Below, piece by piece: positions 42,687 through 52,094 of a stretch of DNA of 64,000 nt (position 1 is its first letter; every line of letters starts with the position of its first letter). A program made the position numbers and the translations under genes. The notes beneath the pieces were generated by a model, which was not told the origin of the DNA, searched no databases, and saw nothing but the letters and a program-made list of their open reading frames with translations. Source of the DNA: an uncultured Tessaracoccus sp. (GTDB lineage: Bacteria; Actinomycetota; Actinomycetes; Propionibacteriales; Propionibacteriaceae); the NCBI RefSeq assembly GCF_947255005.1, contig NZ_CAMYFI010000003.1, forward strand, positions 1 to 64,000, read 5' to 3'.

Positions 42687-45239
42687 ATGTCCACAGCCAA
42701 TATCACCCGCGACGAGGCTCGCGCACGCTCCGAGCTGGCCACCGCACGTTCGTATCAGGTGCATATCGACCTCACCGGACGCGACGTCGCCGATGCCGAG
42801 CGACAGTTCATCACCCACACCACCTTTTCATTCGATTCGAAGGACGGCGAGCTCCACGTCGACCTCATTGGCGACGAGGTGCGCCACGCCACGCTCGACG
42901 GCACGGCCGTCGATATCTCTCGCTTCGATGGCTACCGCCTCCCGCTCAGTGTCAGCGCGGGTGAGCACGTGCTGAAGGTCACCTCCGTGATGCGATACTC
43001 GCGCTCCGGCGAGGGTCTGCACCGCTTCGTTGACCCCACCGATAACCGCATCTATCTCTACTCGCAGTTCGAGGCGCCCGACGCTCGCCGCGTCTACGCC
43101 AACTTCGAGCAGCCTGATCAGAAGGCGACGTTCCAGTTCACCGTCGACGCACCGTCGCACTGGACGGTCTTCAGCAACGCCCCGGCGGCGCAGCCCGAGG
43201 AGATCGGCGACGGATTCTCACGCTGGACGCACGAGCCGACGAAGCCCCTCGCCACCTACATCACCGCGGTGGTGGCCGGCGAGTACCACGTCGTGTCCTC
43301 CACCATCCGCTCGGCGGCCGGCGAGGTGCCCGCACAGGTGGCCTGCCGCCAGTCGCTCGCGCAGTACCTCGACCACGAGCGCATCCTGGCAACCACGCAG
43401 CGTGGGTTCGAGGTGTTCGAAGAGACCTTCGGCGTCCCCTACGCCTTCGGCACCTACGACCAGATCTTCGTGCCCGAGTACAACTTCGGCGCCATGGAGA
43501 ATGCCGGCTGCATCACGTTCCGCGACGAGTATCTCTACCGTTCGCGGGTGACGGCGCGTGAAATGGAGTCTCGCGACAACACGATCCTTCACGAGCTCGC
43601 CCACATGTGGTTCGGCGACCTCGTCACGATGCAGTGGTGGGACGACCTGTGGTTGAACGAGTCGTTTGCCGAGTGGGCGTCGCATTTCGCGCAGGTAGAA
43701 ATCCAGAAGCGCCACGGCGGCGACGCCAACCCCTGGGTGACGTTCTCCAACGAGCGCAAAGCATGGGCCTACCGCCAGGATCAGTACCCCACCACGCATC
43801 CCATCGCCTCCGATTCCTCAGATATCGAGAAGGTGGAGCAGAACTTCGACGGCATCACCTACGCGAAGGGCGCGTCGGTGCTGAAGCTGCTCGTCAGCTT
43901 CGTCGGTCAGGAGGCGTTTATCGCCGGAGTGAGCGAGTACTTCAAGAAGCACGCCTTCGGTAACACGGTGCTGGGCGATCTCCTCGCCGAGCTCGAAGCC
44001 GCCTCGGGCAAGGACCTCTCATGGTTCACTTCACAGTGGCTAGAAACCTCGGGAGTCAACACCCTACGCGCCGACTTCGATGTCGACGACGAGGGCCGCT
44101 TCACTCGTTTCGAGATCGTGCAGAGCGCTCCCGAACAGTGGCCAACGCTGCGCACGCACCGCGTCGGCATCGGCCTGTACTCAAGCGATCAACGCAAGGA
44201 GTACGTCGAGGTTGACGTCCGCGACGAACGCACCCCAGTGGAGGCGCTCGTCGGCAAGCCGCGCGAAGAGGTGGTGCTCGTCAACGACGGCGACCTCACG
44301 TTCGCGAAGGTGCGCCTCGACGAGGCCACCCTCGCCGCGCTGCGCACGCCGCTGAGCGATCCGCTGGCTCGTGCCGTCAGCTGGACCGCGCTGTGGGACA
44401 TGACTCGCGACGGCGAGTTGCCCTCGCGCGATTACATCGACCTAGTGCTCGCCGGGCTCCCTGTAGAGACGGACATGGCCGCCACCTCGACGCTGCTCAA
44501 CCAGGCGCGTACCGCTGGGTCGGCGTACACGGCGCCGGAGCTGCGCGAGGATCTCAACCAGCATCTCGTCGCGGGTCTGGCCCGACTACTCCGCAACAGT
44601 GAACCGGGCTCCGACAAGCAGGTCCTATTCGCCAAGGCGCTGATCGCGAGCGTTGAATCCGACGACGCCGTCACTCTGATCGAGGGCTGGCTCGCCGGGG
44701 AAGAGGTGCCCGCTGGGCTCGACATCGACACGGCGATGCGCTGGTCGATTGTGAAGTCGCTGGCCAGCCTCGGCAAGATTTCCGCCGACGACATCGAGCG
44801 CGAGAAGGCGGAACACGACGACACCTCTGCCGGCGCCGAACAGGCCGCCGGTGCGCGTGCAGCGTTGCCGAGCGCAGAGGAGAAGGAGCTCGCGTGGAAG
44901 CGGGCCACCGATGAACCGGACATCCCGAATGAGACGCACCGCCAGGTGTGCGCGGGATTCTGGCAGTACGGCCAAGATATCGACTACACCGACCGCTACC
45001 TCGAGCTGTTGGACGTGGTGTCGAACCGTACCGGCTCGTGGGAGCAGCGCGGCTACGCGGCCATCGCTGCCGCGGTGAGGTGGCTGTTCCCGACGCCGGT
45101 CGCCACCCAGGAGGTCATCAACCGCATTCAGCAGTGGGTTGATGAGCATCAGCCCGCGCAGCAGGTGCTGCGTCTGGTGGTGGAACAGCTCGACGATGCG
45201 AAGCGCGCACTGCGAGCACAGGAAGCGAGCAAACGCTGA
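42687..45239 (+). CDS. pepN: Aminopeptidase N (M1 family)
   Basis: 850 aa zinc aminopeptidase. GAMENAG (about 268-274) is the exopeptidase motif, HELAHMW (301-307) plus the Glu in NESFAEW (about 324) ligate zinc. The C-terminal ERAP1-like helical domain fills the rest. It trims N-terminal residues from peptides. The start is the ATG at 42687 (MSTANITRDE), 7 nt behind TAGGCT; upstream in-frame starts would run into rpiB. In Actinobacteria pepN commonly sits next to rpiB. Confidence 0.95.
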   Translation: MSTANITRDEARARSELATARSYQVHIDLTGRDVADAERQFITHTTFSFDSKDGELHVDLIGDEVRHATLDGTAVDISRFDGYRLPLSVSAGEHVLKVTSVMRYSRSGEGLHRFVDPTDNRIYLYSQFEAPDARRVYANFEQPDQKATFQFTVDAPSHWTVFSNAPAAQPEEIGDGFSRWTHEPTKPLATYITAVVAGEYHVVSSTIRSAAGEVPAQVACRQSLAQYLDHERILATTQRGFEVFEETFGVPYAFGTYDQIFVPEYNFGAMENAGCITFRDEYLYRSRVTAREMESRDNTILHELAHMWFGDLVTMQWWDDLWLNESFAEWASHFAQVEIQKRHGGDANPWVTFSNERKAWAYRQDQYPTTHPIASDSSDIEKVEQNFDGITYAKGASVLKLLVSFVGQEAFIAGVSEYFKKHAFGNTVLGDLLAELEAASGKDLSWFTSQWLETSGVNTLRADFDVDDEGRFTRFEIVQSAPEQWPTLRTHRVGIGLYSSDQRKEYVEVDVRDERTPVEALVGKPREEVVLVNDGDLTFAKVRLDEATLAALRTPLSDPLARAVSWTALWDMTRDGELPSRDYIDLVLAGLPVETDMAATSTLLNQARTAGSAYTAPELREDLNQHLVAGLARLLRNSEPGSDKQVLFAKALIASVESDDAVTLIEGWLAGEEVPAGLDIDTAMRWSIVKSLASLGKISADDIEREKAEHDDTSAGAEQAAGARAALPSAEEKELAWKRATDEPDIPNETHRQVCAGFWQYGQDIDYTDRYLELLDVVSNRTGSWEQRGYAAIAAAVRWLFPTPVATQEVINRIQQWVDEHQPAQQVLRLVVEQLDDAKRALRAQEASKR

Positions 45240-45257
45240 GTGACGAAACGCTGAACG

Positions 45258-45290
45258 ACATGGCCCTGGGTGCAATGCCCTGGGCCATGT
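45258..45290. terminator. Bidirectional hairpin after pepN
   Basis: ACATGGCCC (45258-45266) pairs with GGGCCATGT (45282-45290). It lies between the convergent ends of pepN (45239) and the small membrane gene (45294). Confidence 0.7.
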
Positions 45291-45293
45291 GCG

Positions 45294-45443
45294 TTACTCC
45301 GACTTGCCCCAGTCTTTGGCGAACACCAGCAGCGTGATGAGGGCACCGAAGGCCAGCGGCCCAATCACGAGCAGCATCCAGTAAAACAGCGCAGACAACG
45401 GCTCGGCTTCAGGCCAACCCGGAAGAGTTTCGAGGAGGATCAT
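45294..45443 (-). CDS. 49-aa single-span membrane protein
   Basis: Reads MILLETLPGWPEAEPLSALF, then a hydrophobic span (about 21-41) and ends KDWGKSE. The start ATG at 45443 has TACGAT exactly 6 nt upstream, the same layout as other genes here, which supports a real gene. Small proteins of this kind occur in Actinobacteria, but I know no function. It is convergent with pepN and divergent from the cNMP/CBS gene. Confidence 0.7.
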   Translation of the reverse strand: MILLETLPGWPEAEPLSALFYWMLLVIGPLAFGALITLLVFAKDWGKSE

Positions 45444-45449
45444 GGCTGC

Positions 45450-45455
45450 ATCGTA
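45450..45455 (-). promoter_or_regulatory. -10 box of the 49-aa membrane protein gene
   Basis: Minus-strand TACGAT, 6 nt (GCAGCC), ATG at 45443. Confidence 0.5.
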
Positions 45456-45559
45456 CCCGAAGAACGAAGCGCATACGCCCGTTGCTACGGGTTGCCAAGC
45501 TGTGCACGGTCCATGATTTTCTGTGAAAGGTGCCGTGCGGTTGCTGCTTGTCCGCCACC

Positions 45560-47416
45560 ATGGTGCCTATGGACATCGAAGTCTTTGAGGTCGTCGACTT
45601 CCTCGCCCAGCATGCACCCTTTGACGCGCTTCCCGACGCCGATCGCGCCGCGCTGGCTCGCGGCATGCGCATGCAGTATTTCCGACGAGGCAGCGTTCTG
45701 CTCGCCTTTGATGCGGTGGCTCCGGGCCTGTTTCTCATCCGTTCGGGCGCCGTCGACCTCACCGACCGCGACGGGCTCCTCATCGACCGCAATGCCCCAG
45801 GCGATACCTTCGGCTCGTTGTCGGTGATGGGTGGGCAGCCGTCGACGTACTCCGCCACGGCCATCGAAGACACCCTGGCGTTGATCCTGCCCGGCGAGCA
45901 ATTCGTCGAGCTATTCCAAGCCCATCAGCAGGTGGCCGATCACTTCACCCCGCGCCAACGTGGCCGGCTTCGCCGCGCCACGGAGGCCCTCCTCACCGGC
46001 GTCTCCCCCATCGTGACGCTGCGCGCGAAGGATCTCATCACGCGGCCACCCGTCACGGCTCCGCCCACGATCAGCATCCAAGAGGCAGCGCAGACGATGA
46101 CCTCAGCGCGCGTCTCGGCGCTGCTCCTCACCGACGAGCGCCAGCGCCTGCGCGGCATCGTCACCGACCGTGATCTTCGCTCCCGCGTCGTGCTCACCGG
46201 CACCGATGTCTGCCAGCCCATCGAGACCGTCATGACCACCCGCCCAGCCACTGTCGCACCCGATGCGAAAGCCTTCGAGCTGCTCATGGTGATGACCCAA
46301 CAGCACGTGCACCATCTGCCCGTGATCCGCGACGGCGAGGTGCTCGGGCTGGTTTCGGCGGGCGACATCATGCGCCTGGAGACCTCCAACCCGGTGTATC
46401 TCGTTGGCGATATTTCCAAACAAACCACCGTCGATGGGCTCACTGACGTCACCGACCGCCGAACAAGGCTGGCGGCACAACTCCTTGCCAGGGGCGCAAC
46501 AGCCGACGAGATCTCCGCCGTGCTGACCACCGTCGCCGATGCAGCAACCACCAGGCTCATCGAGCTGGCAGAAGATGAGCTCGGCCCCGCCCCGCATGCG
46601 TGGTGCTGGGTGAGCCTCGGGTCGCAAGCGCGTCGGGAGCTGGCGCTGGGGTCGGATCAAGACCACGCCATCATCGTCGCTGATACCGCTACCGATCTCG
46701 ACTGGTACCGTGCCCTCGCCGAGCGCGTCACCGCCGGGTTGGAGCGTTGCGGCTACCCTCGTTGCCCCGGCAACACCATGGCAACCCGCTGGTGCATGCC
46801 GCTCGATGAGTGGAAGCAGCAGATGCGGGAATGGGTATTACAACCCACCTCGGAGGCCGTGCTGCACTCGCAGATCTTCTTCGATATGCATCCGGTGCAC
46901 GGTGACGAGGCCCTCTACACCGCGCTGCGGGAGGTTGTGTGGCCGCAGGCCGCGGCGTCGAAACGTTTCCTGGGGCATCTCGCGACGATGGCTGTGCGTC
47001 GCGAGCCTCCCCTGGGGTTCTTTCGAGGATTCGTGGTGGAACGTTCCGGCCAGCACGCGGATCGACTCGACATCAAGACGGGCGGCATCCACGCTGTGAT
47101 CGAGCTGGTGCGTGTGTTGGCCTTGGCGCAGGGGATCACTGCCACCACCACGCTCGCCCGCATCGAGGCCATCCAAGCAGCCAGCCAGCTCAGCGTCGAC
47201 CATGCCACCGAGCTCACCGACGCCTTCTGCTTCATGCAGTTGCTCCGTCTGCGCCGCCACATCGAGCTAGCCACGCGCGACGAGCAGCCCGATAATTTCA
47301 TCGCGCCCGACGCGCTCACCCCCGCCGAGCGCCGTAACCTGCGCGAAGCGTTCGCCGTCGTGAAACAGGCCCAGCAAACCCTTGCCTACCAGTTCCACAC
47401 CCACCTGATGCAGTGA
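45560..47416 (+). CDS. cNMP-binding, CBS and DUF294 nucleotidyltransferase-like protein
   Basis: 618 aa from the ATG at 45560. In order: a cyclic-nucleotide-binding-type domain (about 8-115; FRRGSVLLAFDAVAPGLFLI), two CBS domains (about 150-275; ARVSALLLTDERQRLRGIVT), and a DUF294 nucleotidyltransferase-like domain with GSQARRELALGSDQDHAI, then a C-terminal helical domain. The set suggests a signalling protein that senses nucleotides; in other bacteria it is paired with a DnaQ-like exonuclease, as here with one base between stop and start. An ATG at 45569 is possible, and no SD is evident for either. Confidence 0.88.
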   Translation: MVPMDIEVFEVVDFLAQHAPFDALPDADRAALARGMRMQYFRRGSVLLAFDAVAPGLFLIRSGAVDLTDRDGLLIDRNAPGDTFGSLSVMGGQPSTYSATAIEDTLALILPGEQFVELFQAHQQVADHFTPRQRGRLRRATEALLTGVSPIVTLRAKDLITRPPVTAPPTISIQEAAQTMTSARVSALLLTDERQRLRGIVTDRDLRSRVVLTGTDVCQPIETVMTTRPATVAPDAKAFELLMVMTQQHVHHLPVIRDGEVLGLVSAGDIMRLETSNPVYLVGDISKQTTVDGLTDVTDRRTRLAAQLLARGATADEISAVLTTVADAATTRLIELAEDELGPAPHAWCWVSLGSQARRELALGSDQDHAIIVADTATDLDWYRALAERVTAGLERCGYPRCPGNTMATRWCMPLDEWKQQMREWVLQPTSEAVLHSQIFFDMHPVHGDEALYTALREVVWPQAAASKRFLGHLATMAVRREPPLGFFRGFVVERSGQHADRLDIKTGGIHAVIELVRVLALAQGITATTTLARIEAIQAASQLSVDHATELTDAFCFMQLLRLRRHIELATRDEQPDNFIAPDALTPAERRNLREAFAVVKQAQQTLAYQFHTHLMQ

Positions 47417-47417
47417 C

Positions 47418-48104
47418 ATGGAGCTGAATCTCTTCCGCAGGTCCCCCGACGCGAGACGTCGCCGTCGCCTCGCCCGAACCCCCGAGGGTCCGGTGCGGGA
47501 TTTCCTCTCTACGCCATTCCCGACGGCGGACCTCCCGCTGGCAGCCCTACCGCTGCTGGCCATCGATCTGGAAACCACCGGTCTGCACCCCGTCGATGAC
47601 CGCGTCCTCAGCATCGGGTTCGTCCCCGTCGACGGCCAGGCGATCACCCTGGGTGGCGCGCAACACGTGGTGATACGCCGCGACGAGGCGACGTCGGTAG
47701 GAGCCTCCGCCACGCTCCACGGCATCACCGACGATGCCCTCACCGCCGGCGTCAGCCTGCGGGAAGCGCTCACCATCATCCTCGCGGCGCTTCAAGGTCG
47801 GGTGCTGCTCGCTCACTACGCTCGGATGGAGGTGGAGTTCATCACTCGGGCTTGTCAACAGGTGTTTGGCGCTGCGCCGGTGTTCGCCGTCGCGGACACG
47901 ATGCAACTCGGCCACGACCTCGTGCTGCACCAACAGGCGGCCGTGCCGCGCGGTTCGTTGCGGCTGTGGGCGTTGCGCGGACGCTTCGGGCTGCCTACGT
48001 ATAAGGCCCATCATGCGTTGGCGGATGCGCTCGCGTGCGCGGAGCTCTACCTCGCGCTGATTGCGGAACTCGGGCTCTCACGTACACGTCAGGTGCTGTG
48101 CTGA
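47418..48104 (+). CDS. DnaQ-like 3'-5' exonuclease
   Basis: 228 aa. DEDDh exonuclease motifs: AIDLETTGLHP (Asp-Glu), a second Asp around ADTMQLGHDL, and HHALADALACAELY (His and Asp). The first 35 residues are basic. It probably trims DNA or RNA. The pairing with DUF294/CBS proteins is known in other bacteria, though its role is unclear. The convergent sirtuin gene ends only four bases away. Confidence 0.87.
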   Translation: MELNLFRRSPDARRRRRLARTPEGPVRDFLSTPFPTADLPLAALPLLAIDLETTGLHPVDDRVLSIGFVPVDGQAITLGGAQHVVIRRDEATSVGASATLHGITDDALTAGVSLREALTIILAALQGRVLLAHYARMEVEFITRACQQVFGAAPVFAVADTMQLGHDLVLHQQAAVPRGSLRLWALRGRFGLPTYKAHHALADALACAELYLALIAELGLSRTRQVLC

Positions 48105-48108
48105 CCGG

Positions 48109-48813
48109 TCAGCTGGCGGCTAGCACCTCGTCAACCCACTTCGGCACCTCCACCGACGCCAGGCCCTGGCGAACGTCGTGGAAGTAACTGAACACTCGCG
48201 ACGCGTCGAGATTCAACTCGACGGTGTGGGCGCCCACACTAATCGCGTATTGCACGAACGCAGCAGCGGGATACACCTCCCCTGAGGTGCCGATGGCAGC
48301 GAACAGCGTACAGCTCTCGAGCTCGTTGCTGATGCGATCCATCTCGTAGGGCACCTCACCAAACCAGACCACGTCGGGGCGCAGCCTCCCCCGTGCCCCG
48401 CAGGCAGGACACGAGGTGCGTTCGACGATGTCGTCGCGGGTACGCGTGCGCTCGCCGCGAGCCAGGCACCATTGGCTGAGCAACTCGCCGTGCATGTGCA
48501 CGACATCGGTGGCACCGGCGCGTTCGTGCAGGTCATCAATGTTTTGCGTGACAATGAACACCTCGCCTGGAAGTTCGCGCTGCAGCCGCGCGAGCGCCTC
48601 GTGGGCGGCATTCGGTCGTACCGCATCCGAGCACAGCTGACGGCGGCGCTGATTGTAGAACTCGTTCACCAACACGGGATCCGCCTCAAACCCTTCGGGA
48701 GTAGCCACGTCAGCGATGTCGTGGTTCTCCCACAGCCCGTTCGCGTCGCGAAAGGTACTGATGCCTGACTCCGCCGAAATGCCTGCACCGGTGAGAATGA
48801 CGATCCGTGCCAT
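48109..48813 (-). CDS. NAD-dependent sirtuin deacylase (CobB-like)
   Basis: 234 aa. NAD motif GAGISAESGISTFRD, TQNIDDLHERAG, catalytic His in VHMHGELL, and a zinc segment with SCPACG. The motif NEFYNQRRRQL has the Tyr-x-x-Arg of class III sirtuins that prefer succinyl- or malonyl-lysine. RPDVVWFGE resembles CobB. Zinc ligands before CPAC look reduced to a single Cys (QWCLARG). ATG at 48813 is chosen because the Rossmann strand ARIVILTGAG begins right after it. Confidence 0.92.
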   Translation of the reverse strand: MARIVILTGAGISAESGISTFRDANGLWENHDIADVATPEGFEADPVLVNEFYNQRRRQLCSDAVRPNAAHEALARLQRELPGEVFIVTQNIDDLHERAGATDVVHMHGELLSQWCLARGERTRTRDDIVERTSCPACGARGRLRPDVVWFGEVPYEMDRISNELESCTLFAAIGTSGEVYPAAAFVQYAISVGAHTVELNLDASRVFSYFHDVRQGLASVEVPKWVDEVLAAS

Positions 48814-48832
48814 GCCTTCATCCTGGCACGGA

Positions 48833-49660
48833 TCACGCCACCAGGTGCCGCTCCAACGATTCCCGATCCGGCAACGCACACGGACGGAATTCTGCGTCCG
48901 TACACACCACGACGGTGCGCCCGCGCGCCAACAAGGTTCCATCCGGCGAGCACACCTCAGCGGCCGATGTCAGCGAGGTGCGCCCAAGATGGGTGAGCGC
49001 TGTGTGCACGGTAAGTGGCTCGAAGCTGTGGTGAATCTGAGCCAGGTAGTCGACATCTTGCCGAACAACGAGCCAGTAATACTCGGCCTCGCCGCTGCCA
49101 GGGCGAGCCAACGTCGGGCTCCACCGTGGTGATACCTCGATGCGCGCCTGCTGCAAGTACTCGAACACGAGCATGTTGTTGACGTGTCCGTAGCGGTCGA
49201 GGTCGGTCCACCTGGTGTGGTGTCGCGTCGCGATGCCACGCCCGGCGATGGCCGGTGCCGTGAGCTCCGGAAACGGCTCCCACGAAGCCCGGTGCTGTTC
49301 AAAGTAGGCGCGCATATCCGGGGTGAGGCGCACGGGGCGCTGCTCATCGAAATCAAACGACGCCAGTACGGTACGTGCCTCGGCGACCACTTCGTCGAAT
49401 TGTCGAAGCAGGTAGCCAATCTGCACGCGTGCCGCGCCGACGTCGGTGATGACGAGCTCGACGTCGAGCGGCTCGGGTGAGTACTCAACTGACCGTCGGA
49501 ACATCACCTGCTGCCCCACGACCACCACGCCATGTTCGAGAATGCCGGAGTCGCGCAACAGGTGCACGCGCGCCTCCTGCAGATAGTCGACGATGCGCGC
49601 GTTGTTCACGTGACGCTGCGCATCCATGTCCGACCAGCGCAGTTGGATGGGCGCGTGCAC
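48833..49660 (-). CDS. Double-hotdog acyl-CoA thioesterase
   Basis: 275 aa made of two tandem hotdog domains: RWSDMDAQRHVNNARIVDYL near 9-28 and RWTDLDRYGHVNNMLVFEYL near 149-168. The two halves align well, pointing to an internal duplication. It probably hydrolyses medium- or long-chain acyl-CoA. GTG start at 49660 with GGAAG upstream; the start is 2 bp after the acyl-CoA ligase stop, so the two are in one operon. Confidence 0.88.
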   Translation of the reverse strand: MHAPIQLRWSDMDAQRHVNNARIVDYLQEARVHLLRDSGILEHGVVVVGQQVMFRRSVEYSPEPLDVELVITDVGAARVQIGYLLRQFDEVVAEARTVLASFDFDEQRPVRLTPDMRAYFEQHRASWEPFPELTAPAIAGRGIATRHHTRWTDLDRYGHVNNMLVFEYLQQARIEVSPRWSPTLARPGSGEAEYYWLVVRQDVDYLAQIHHSFEPLTVHTALTHLGRTSLTSAAEVCSPDGTLLARGRTVVVCTDAEFRPCALPDRESLERHLVA

Positions 49661-49662
49661 GC

Positions 49663-51492
49663 TCAGTCTTCCTTCGGGTACAGCCCGTCGACGATATCTT
49701 GGTATTCCTGCGCGACGATGCTTCGTCGAATCTTCATGTTCGCCGTGGTTCCACCGTTTTCGACGGTGAGTTCGTGGTCGAGGATGGCGAACTTCTTCAC
49801 CGTCTCCCAGTGCTCCAAGCGCGCGTTGGCCTTCGCCATCTGCTTCTCCACCGACGCATAAATCTCGGGGCGCTGCGTGAGCTCTGCGTAGCTCAGCCCA
49901 CCCATTCCGCGCTTGTCCGCCCAGGCGCGCAGCAGGGCAGGCTCCATGACGACCAGCGCCGTCACATACTTACGCCCCTCACCCACCGCGATGGCCTGCG
50001 ACACGTACGGGATGTTCGTGGTGATCGCTGCCTCGACCTTCTGTGGCGCGACGTACTTACCGCCGGAAGTCTTGAAGAGGTCCTTCTTACGGTCGGTGAT
50101 GCGCACGCGCCCAGTCTCGTCGATCTCCGCGATATCGCCGGTGTGATACCAGCCGTCCGCTTCGAGCACCTCGGCAGTCTTCTCAGGGAGATTGTGGTAC
50201 CCGTCGAACAGCGACGGCCCGCGCAGCAGGAGTTCGCCGTCCTCCGCAAGCCGCGTCTCCACGCGCGGCAGAGGCAGCCCGACGGTGCCTAGTCGTGGAT
50301 CGTTCGGGTCATCCACGGTGGCGATGGCTGAGGTTTCTGTCGAGCCGTAGCCCTCGATGATGCGGATGCCAGCCGATTCAAACCAGCTCTGCACCTGCGG
50401 GTTCAGCTTTGCGGAGCCGGAGATCATGTATCGGATATTTCCGCCGAGGCGTTCCTTGAGTTTGGAATAGACCAGCTTGTCAGCCAGCGAATGCTTCCAC
50501 TTCAGCAGGCCCTTCAATTCGCCCTTCTCGCGCGCCGCCATGGCATCGCGGCCGACGGCGAAGGCCCAGTGCGAAATACGGCCCTTAATTCCCTTGCCGG
50601 TGATCACGGCGGCGCGCACCTTCTCGAAGATACGCGGCACGCCGCACATGACGTCGGGTTTGGTGTCCTGCAGTCCGTCGACGATGCGGTCGATCCGCCC
50701 GTCAACAGCATTGTGAATGTTGTAGGCCATAGAGCACGCGAGCAACGTCTTGCCGAAGACGTGGCTGAGTGGGAGCCACAGATACATAGTGCTTTCGTGA
50801 GGCAGCAGACGCCGTTCCATGGAACCGACGGCTTCCGCCAACCAGCAGCGGTGCGGCAGGCGCACGCCCTTGGGGCGTCCGGTCGTGCCGGAGGTGTAGA
50901 TCAATGTGGAGAGGTCGCTGATCTTCACGGTGGCCAGCACGTCGTCAACGGCGGTGGGCTGCTCGGCGAGTAGCTTGCGGCCGGCTTCCCGCAGTTGGGC
51001 GTAGCTGATCACGCGCTCATCGAGAGTGACCCCCTCGGTGTCCAGCATCACTACGGTGTGCACCTGCTGGGTGATGGCGTCGTCGTGCAGCACTTTCTCG
51101 AGATGCGTGGCGTTCTCAGCGACGAGGATCTTCGAGTCGGAGTCGGTGATGATGTACCGCATCTCGTCTTCGCCCGTGTTGGGGTAGATCGTCGTCGTCG
51201 CGGCGGCTGAGCAGGAAATCGCGAAATCGATGAAAATCCACTCGAGACGGGTGGACGAGCAGATGGAGATGCGCTCCTCGGGCTTGATGCCGCGCGCCAA
51301 GAAACCGGCGGCGAGCTCGTCGACGATGACGCGTGACTGCGCCCACGTATATTTCGTCCACGTGGTCGGGCCCTCCGCAGCGTAGTCGGGGCAACTAAAC
51401 GCCAAGGAATCCGGGCTCTCCGCTACACGCCAGCGAAAGTAGTCACCGAAACTCTTGGAGACGCGCTCCAATTCGTCCGAGTAGGTGGTCAT
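49663..51492 (-). CDS. Long-chain fatty-acid-CoA ligase
   Basis: 609 aa. AMP-binding motifs LIYTSGTTGRPKGV (about 198-211), GYGSTETSA and WYHTGDIAE, then DRKKDLFKTSGGKYVAPQ, fit the FadD15-like long-chain acyl-CoA synthetases. It activates fatty acids with ATP and CoA. The start is the ATG at 51492, with AGGAGGAATTG directly upstream; a GTG at 51516 would lie before that SD. Divergent from a MarR regulator 117 bp away, which may control it. Confidence 0.93.
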   Translation of the reverse strand: MTTYSDELERVSKSFGDYFRWRVAESPDSLAFSCPDYAAEGPTTWTKYTWAQSRVIVDELAAGFLARGIKPEERISICSSTRLEWIFIDFAISCSAAATTTIYPNTGEDEMRYIITDSDSKILVAENATHLEKVLHDDAITQQVHTVVMLDTEGVTLDERVISYAQLREAGRKLLAEQPTAVDDVLATVKISDLSTLIYTSGTTGRPKGVRLPHRCWLAEAVGSMERRLLPHESTMYLWLPLSHVFGKTLLACSMAYNIHNAVDGRIDRIVDGLQDTKPDVMCGVPRIFEKVRAAVITGKGIKGRISHWAFAVGRDAMAAREKGELKGLLKWKHSLADKLVYSKLKERLGGNIRYMISGSAKLNPQVQSWFESAGIRIIEGYGSTETSAIATVDDPNDPRLGTVGLPLPRVETRLAEDGELLLRGPSLFDGYHNLPEKTAEVLEADGWYHTGDIAEIDETGRVRITDRKKDLFKTSGGKYVAPQKVEAAITTNIPYVSQAIAVGEGRKYVTALVVMEPALLRAWADKRGMGGLSYAELTQRPEIYASVEKQMAKANARLEHWETVKKFAILDHELTVENGGTTANMKIRRSIVAQEYQDIVDGLYPKED

Positions 51493-51595
51493 CAATTCCT
51501 CCTGCGAAATGCTCACCTGGCAGCCTATACGACCATCACTGGGCGACTTGGGACATTAATCCGCCCCAGCCTGCTTCTGCGGCCTACCCACCGCA

Positions 51596-51601
51596 TAGTA
51601 T
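51596..51601 (+). promoter_or_regulatory. -10 box of the MarR gene
   Basis: TAGTAT, 8 nt, ATG at 51610, no SD. The gap to the divergent acyl-CoA ligase has no clear palindrome that I can assign as the MarR site. Confidence 0.45.
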
Positions 51602-51609
51602 GGGCGTCC

Positions 51610-52083
51610 ATGAGCACCCCCCAGCGTGGCTGGCTGACAGAAGATCAGCAAAAAATTTGGCGAAGTTCGCTCCTTGCCAAGACCAGGATGAGCGAATATC
51701 TCGACCACGTACTCAGACAGTACGGGCTGAGTCTCGACGAATACGAGCTGCTCGTGCGCCTGTCCGAAGCCCCCGACACGACATTGCGCATGGGCGAGCT
51801 CGCCGAGAGCGTGCGCCACTCCCGTTCCCGCCTCACACACACCATCGCCAGGATGGAGAAACGCAACCTCGTCCGCCGTGAACCAACCGTCAGCGACGGG
51901 CGCGGCGTCCAGGCGATACTCACCGACGAAGGTCTCCGCGTGCTACGCGAGGCCGCGCCTCACCACGTCGACTCCGTGCGCGAAGTGCTCATCGACGCCG
52001 TTTCCCCCGAAGACTTGGAGGCGCTCGGACGATGCATGGAAGCGATCCTCAAGGTCGCGGACGAGGCAACCGGCAAGCGGTAA
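51610..52083 (+). CDS. MarR-family transcriptional regulator
   Basis: 157 aa. Winged helix with EYELLVRLSEAPDTTLRMGE, SRSRLTHTIARMEKRNLVRR and the wing TVSDGRGVQAILTDEG. Such proteins respond to phenolic or lipid ligands. It is divergent from the acyl-CoA ligase and 11 bp upstream of the FAD/Fe-S oxidase, so it may control fatty-acid or lactate metabolism. Confidence 0.9.
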   Translation: MSTPQRGWLTEDQQKIWRSSLLAKTRMSEYLDHVLRQYGLSLDEYELLVRLSEAPDTTLRMGELAESVRHSRSRLTHTIARMEKRNLVRREPTVSDGRGVQAILTDEGLRVLREAAPHHVDSVREVLIDAVSPEDLEALGRCMEAILKVADEATGKR

Positions 52084-52094
52084 GGCGTGGTTGG

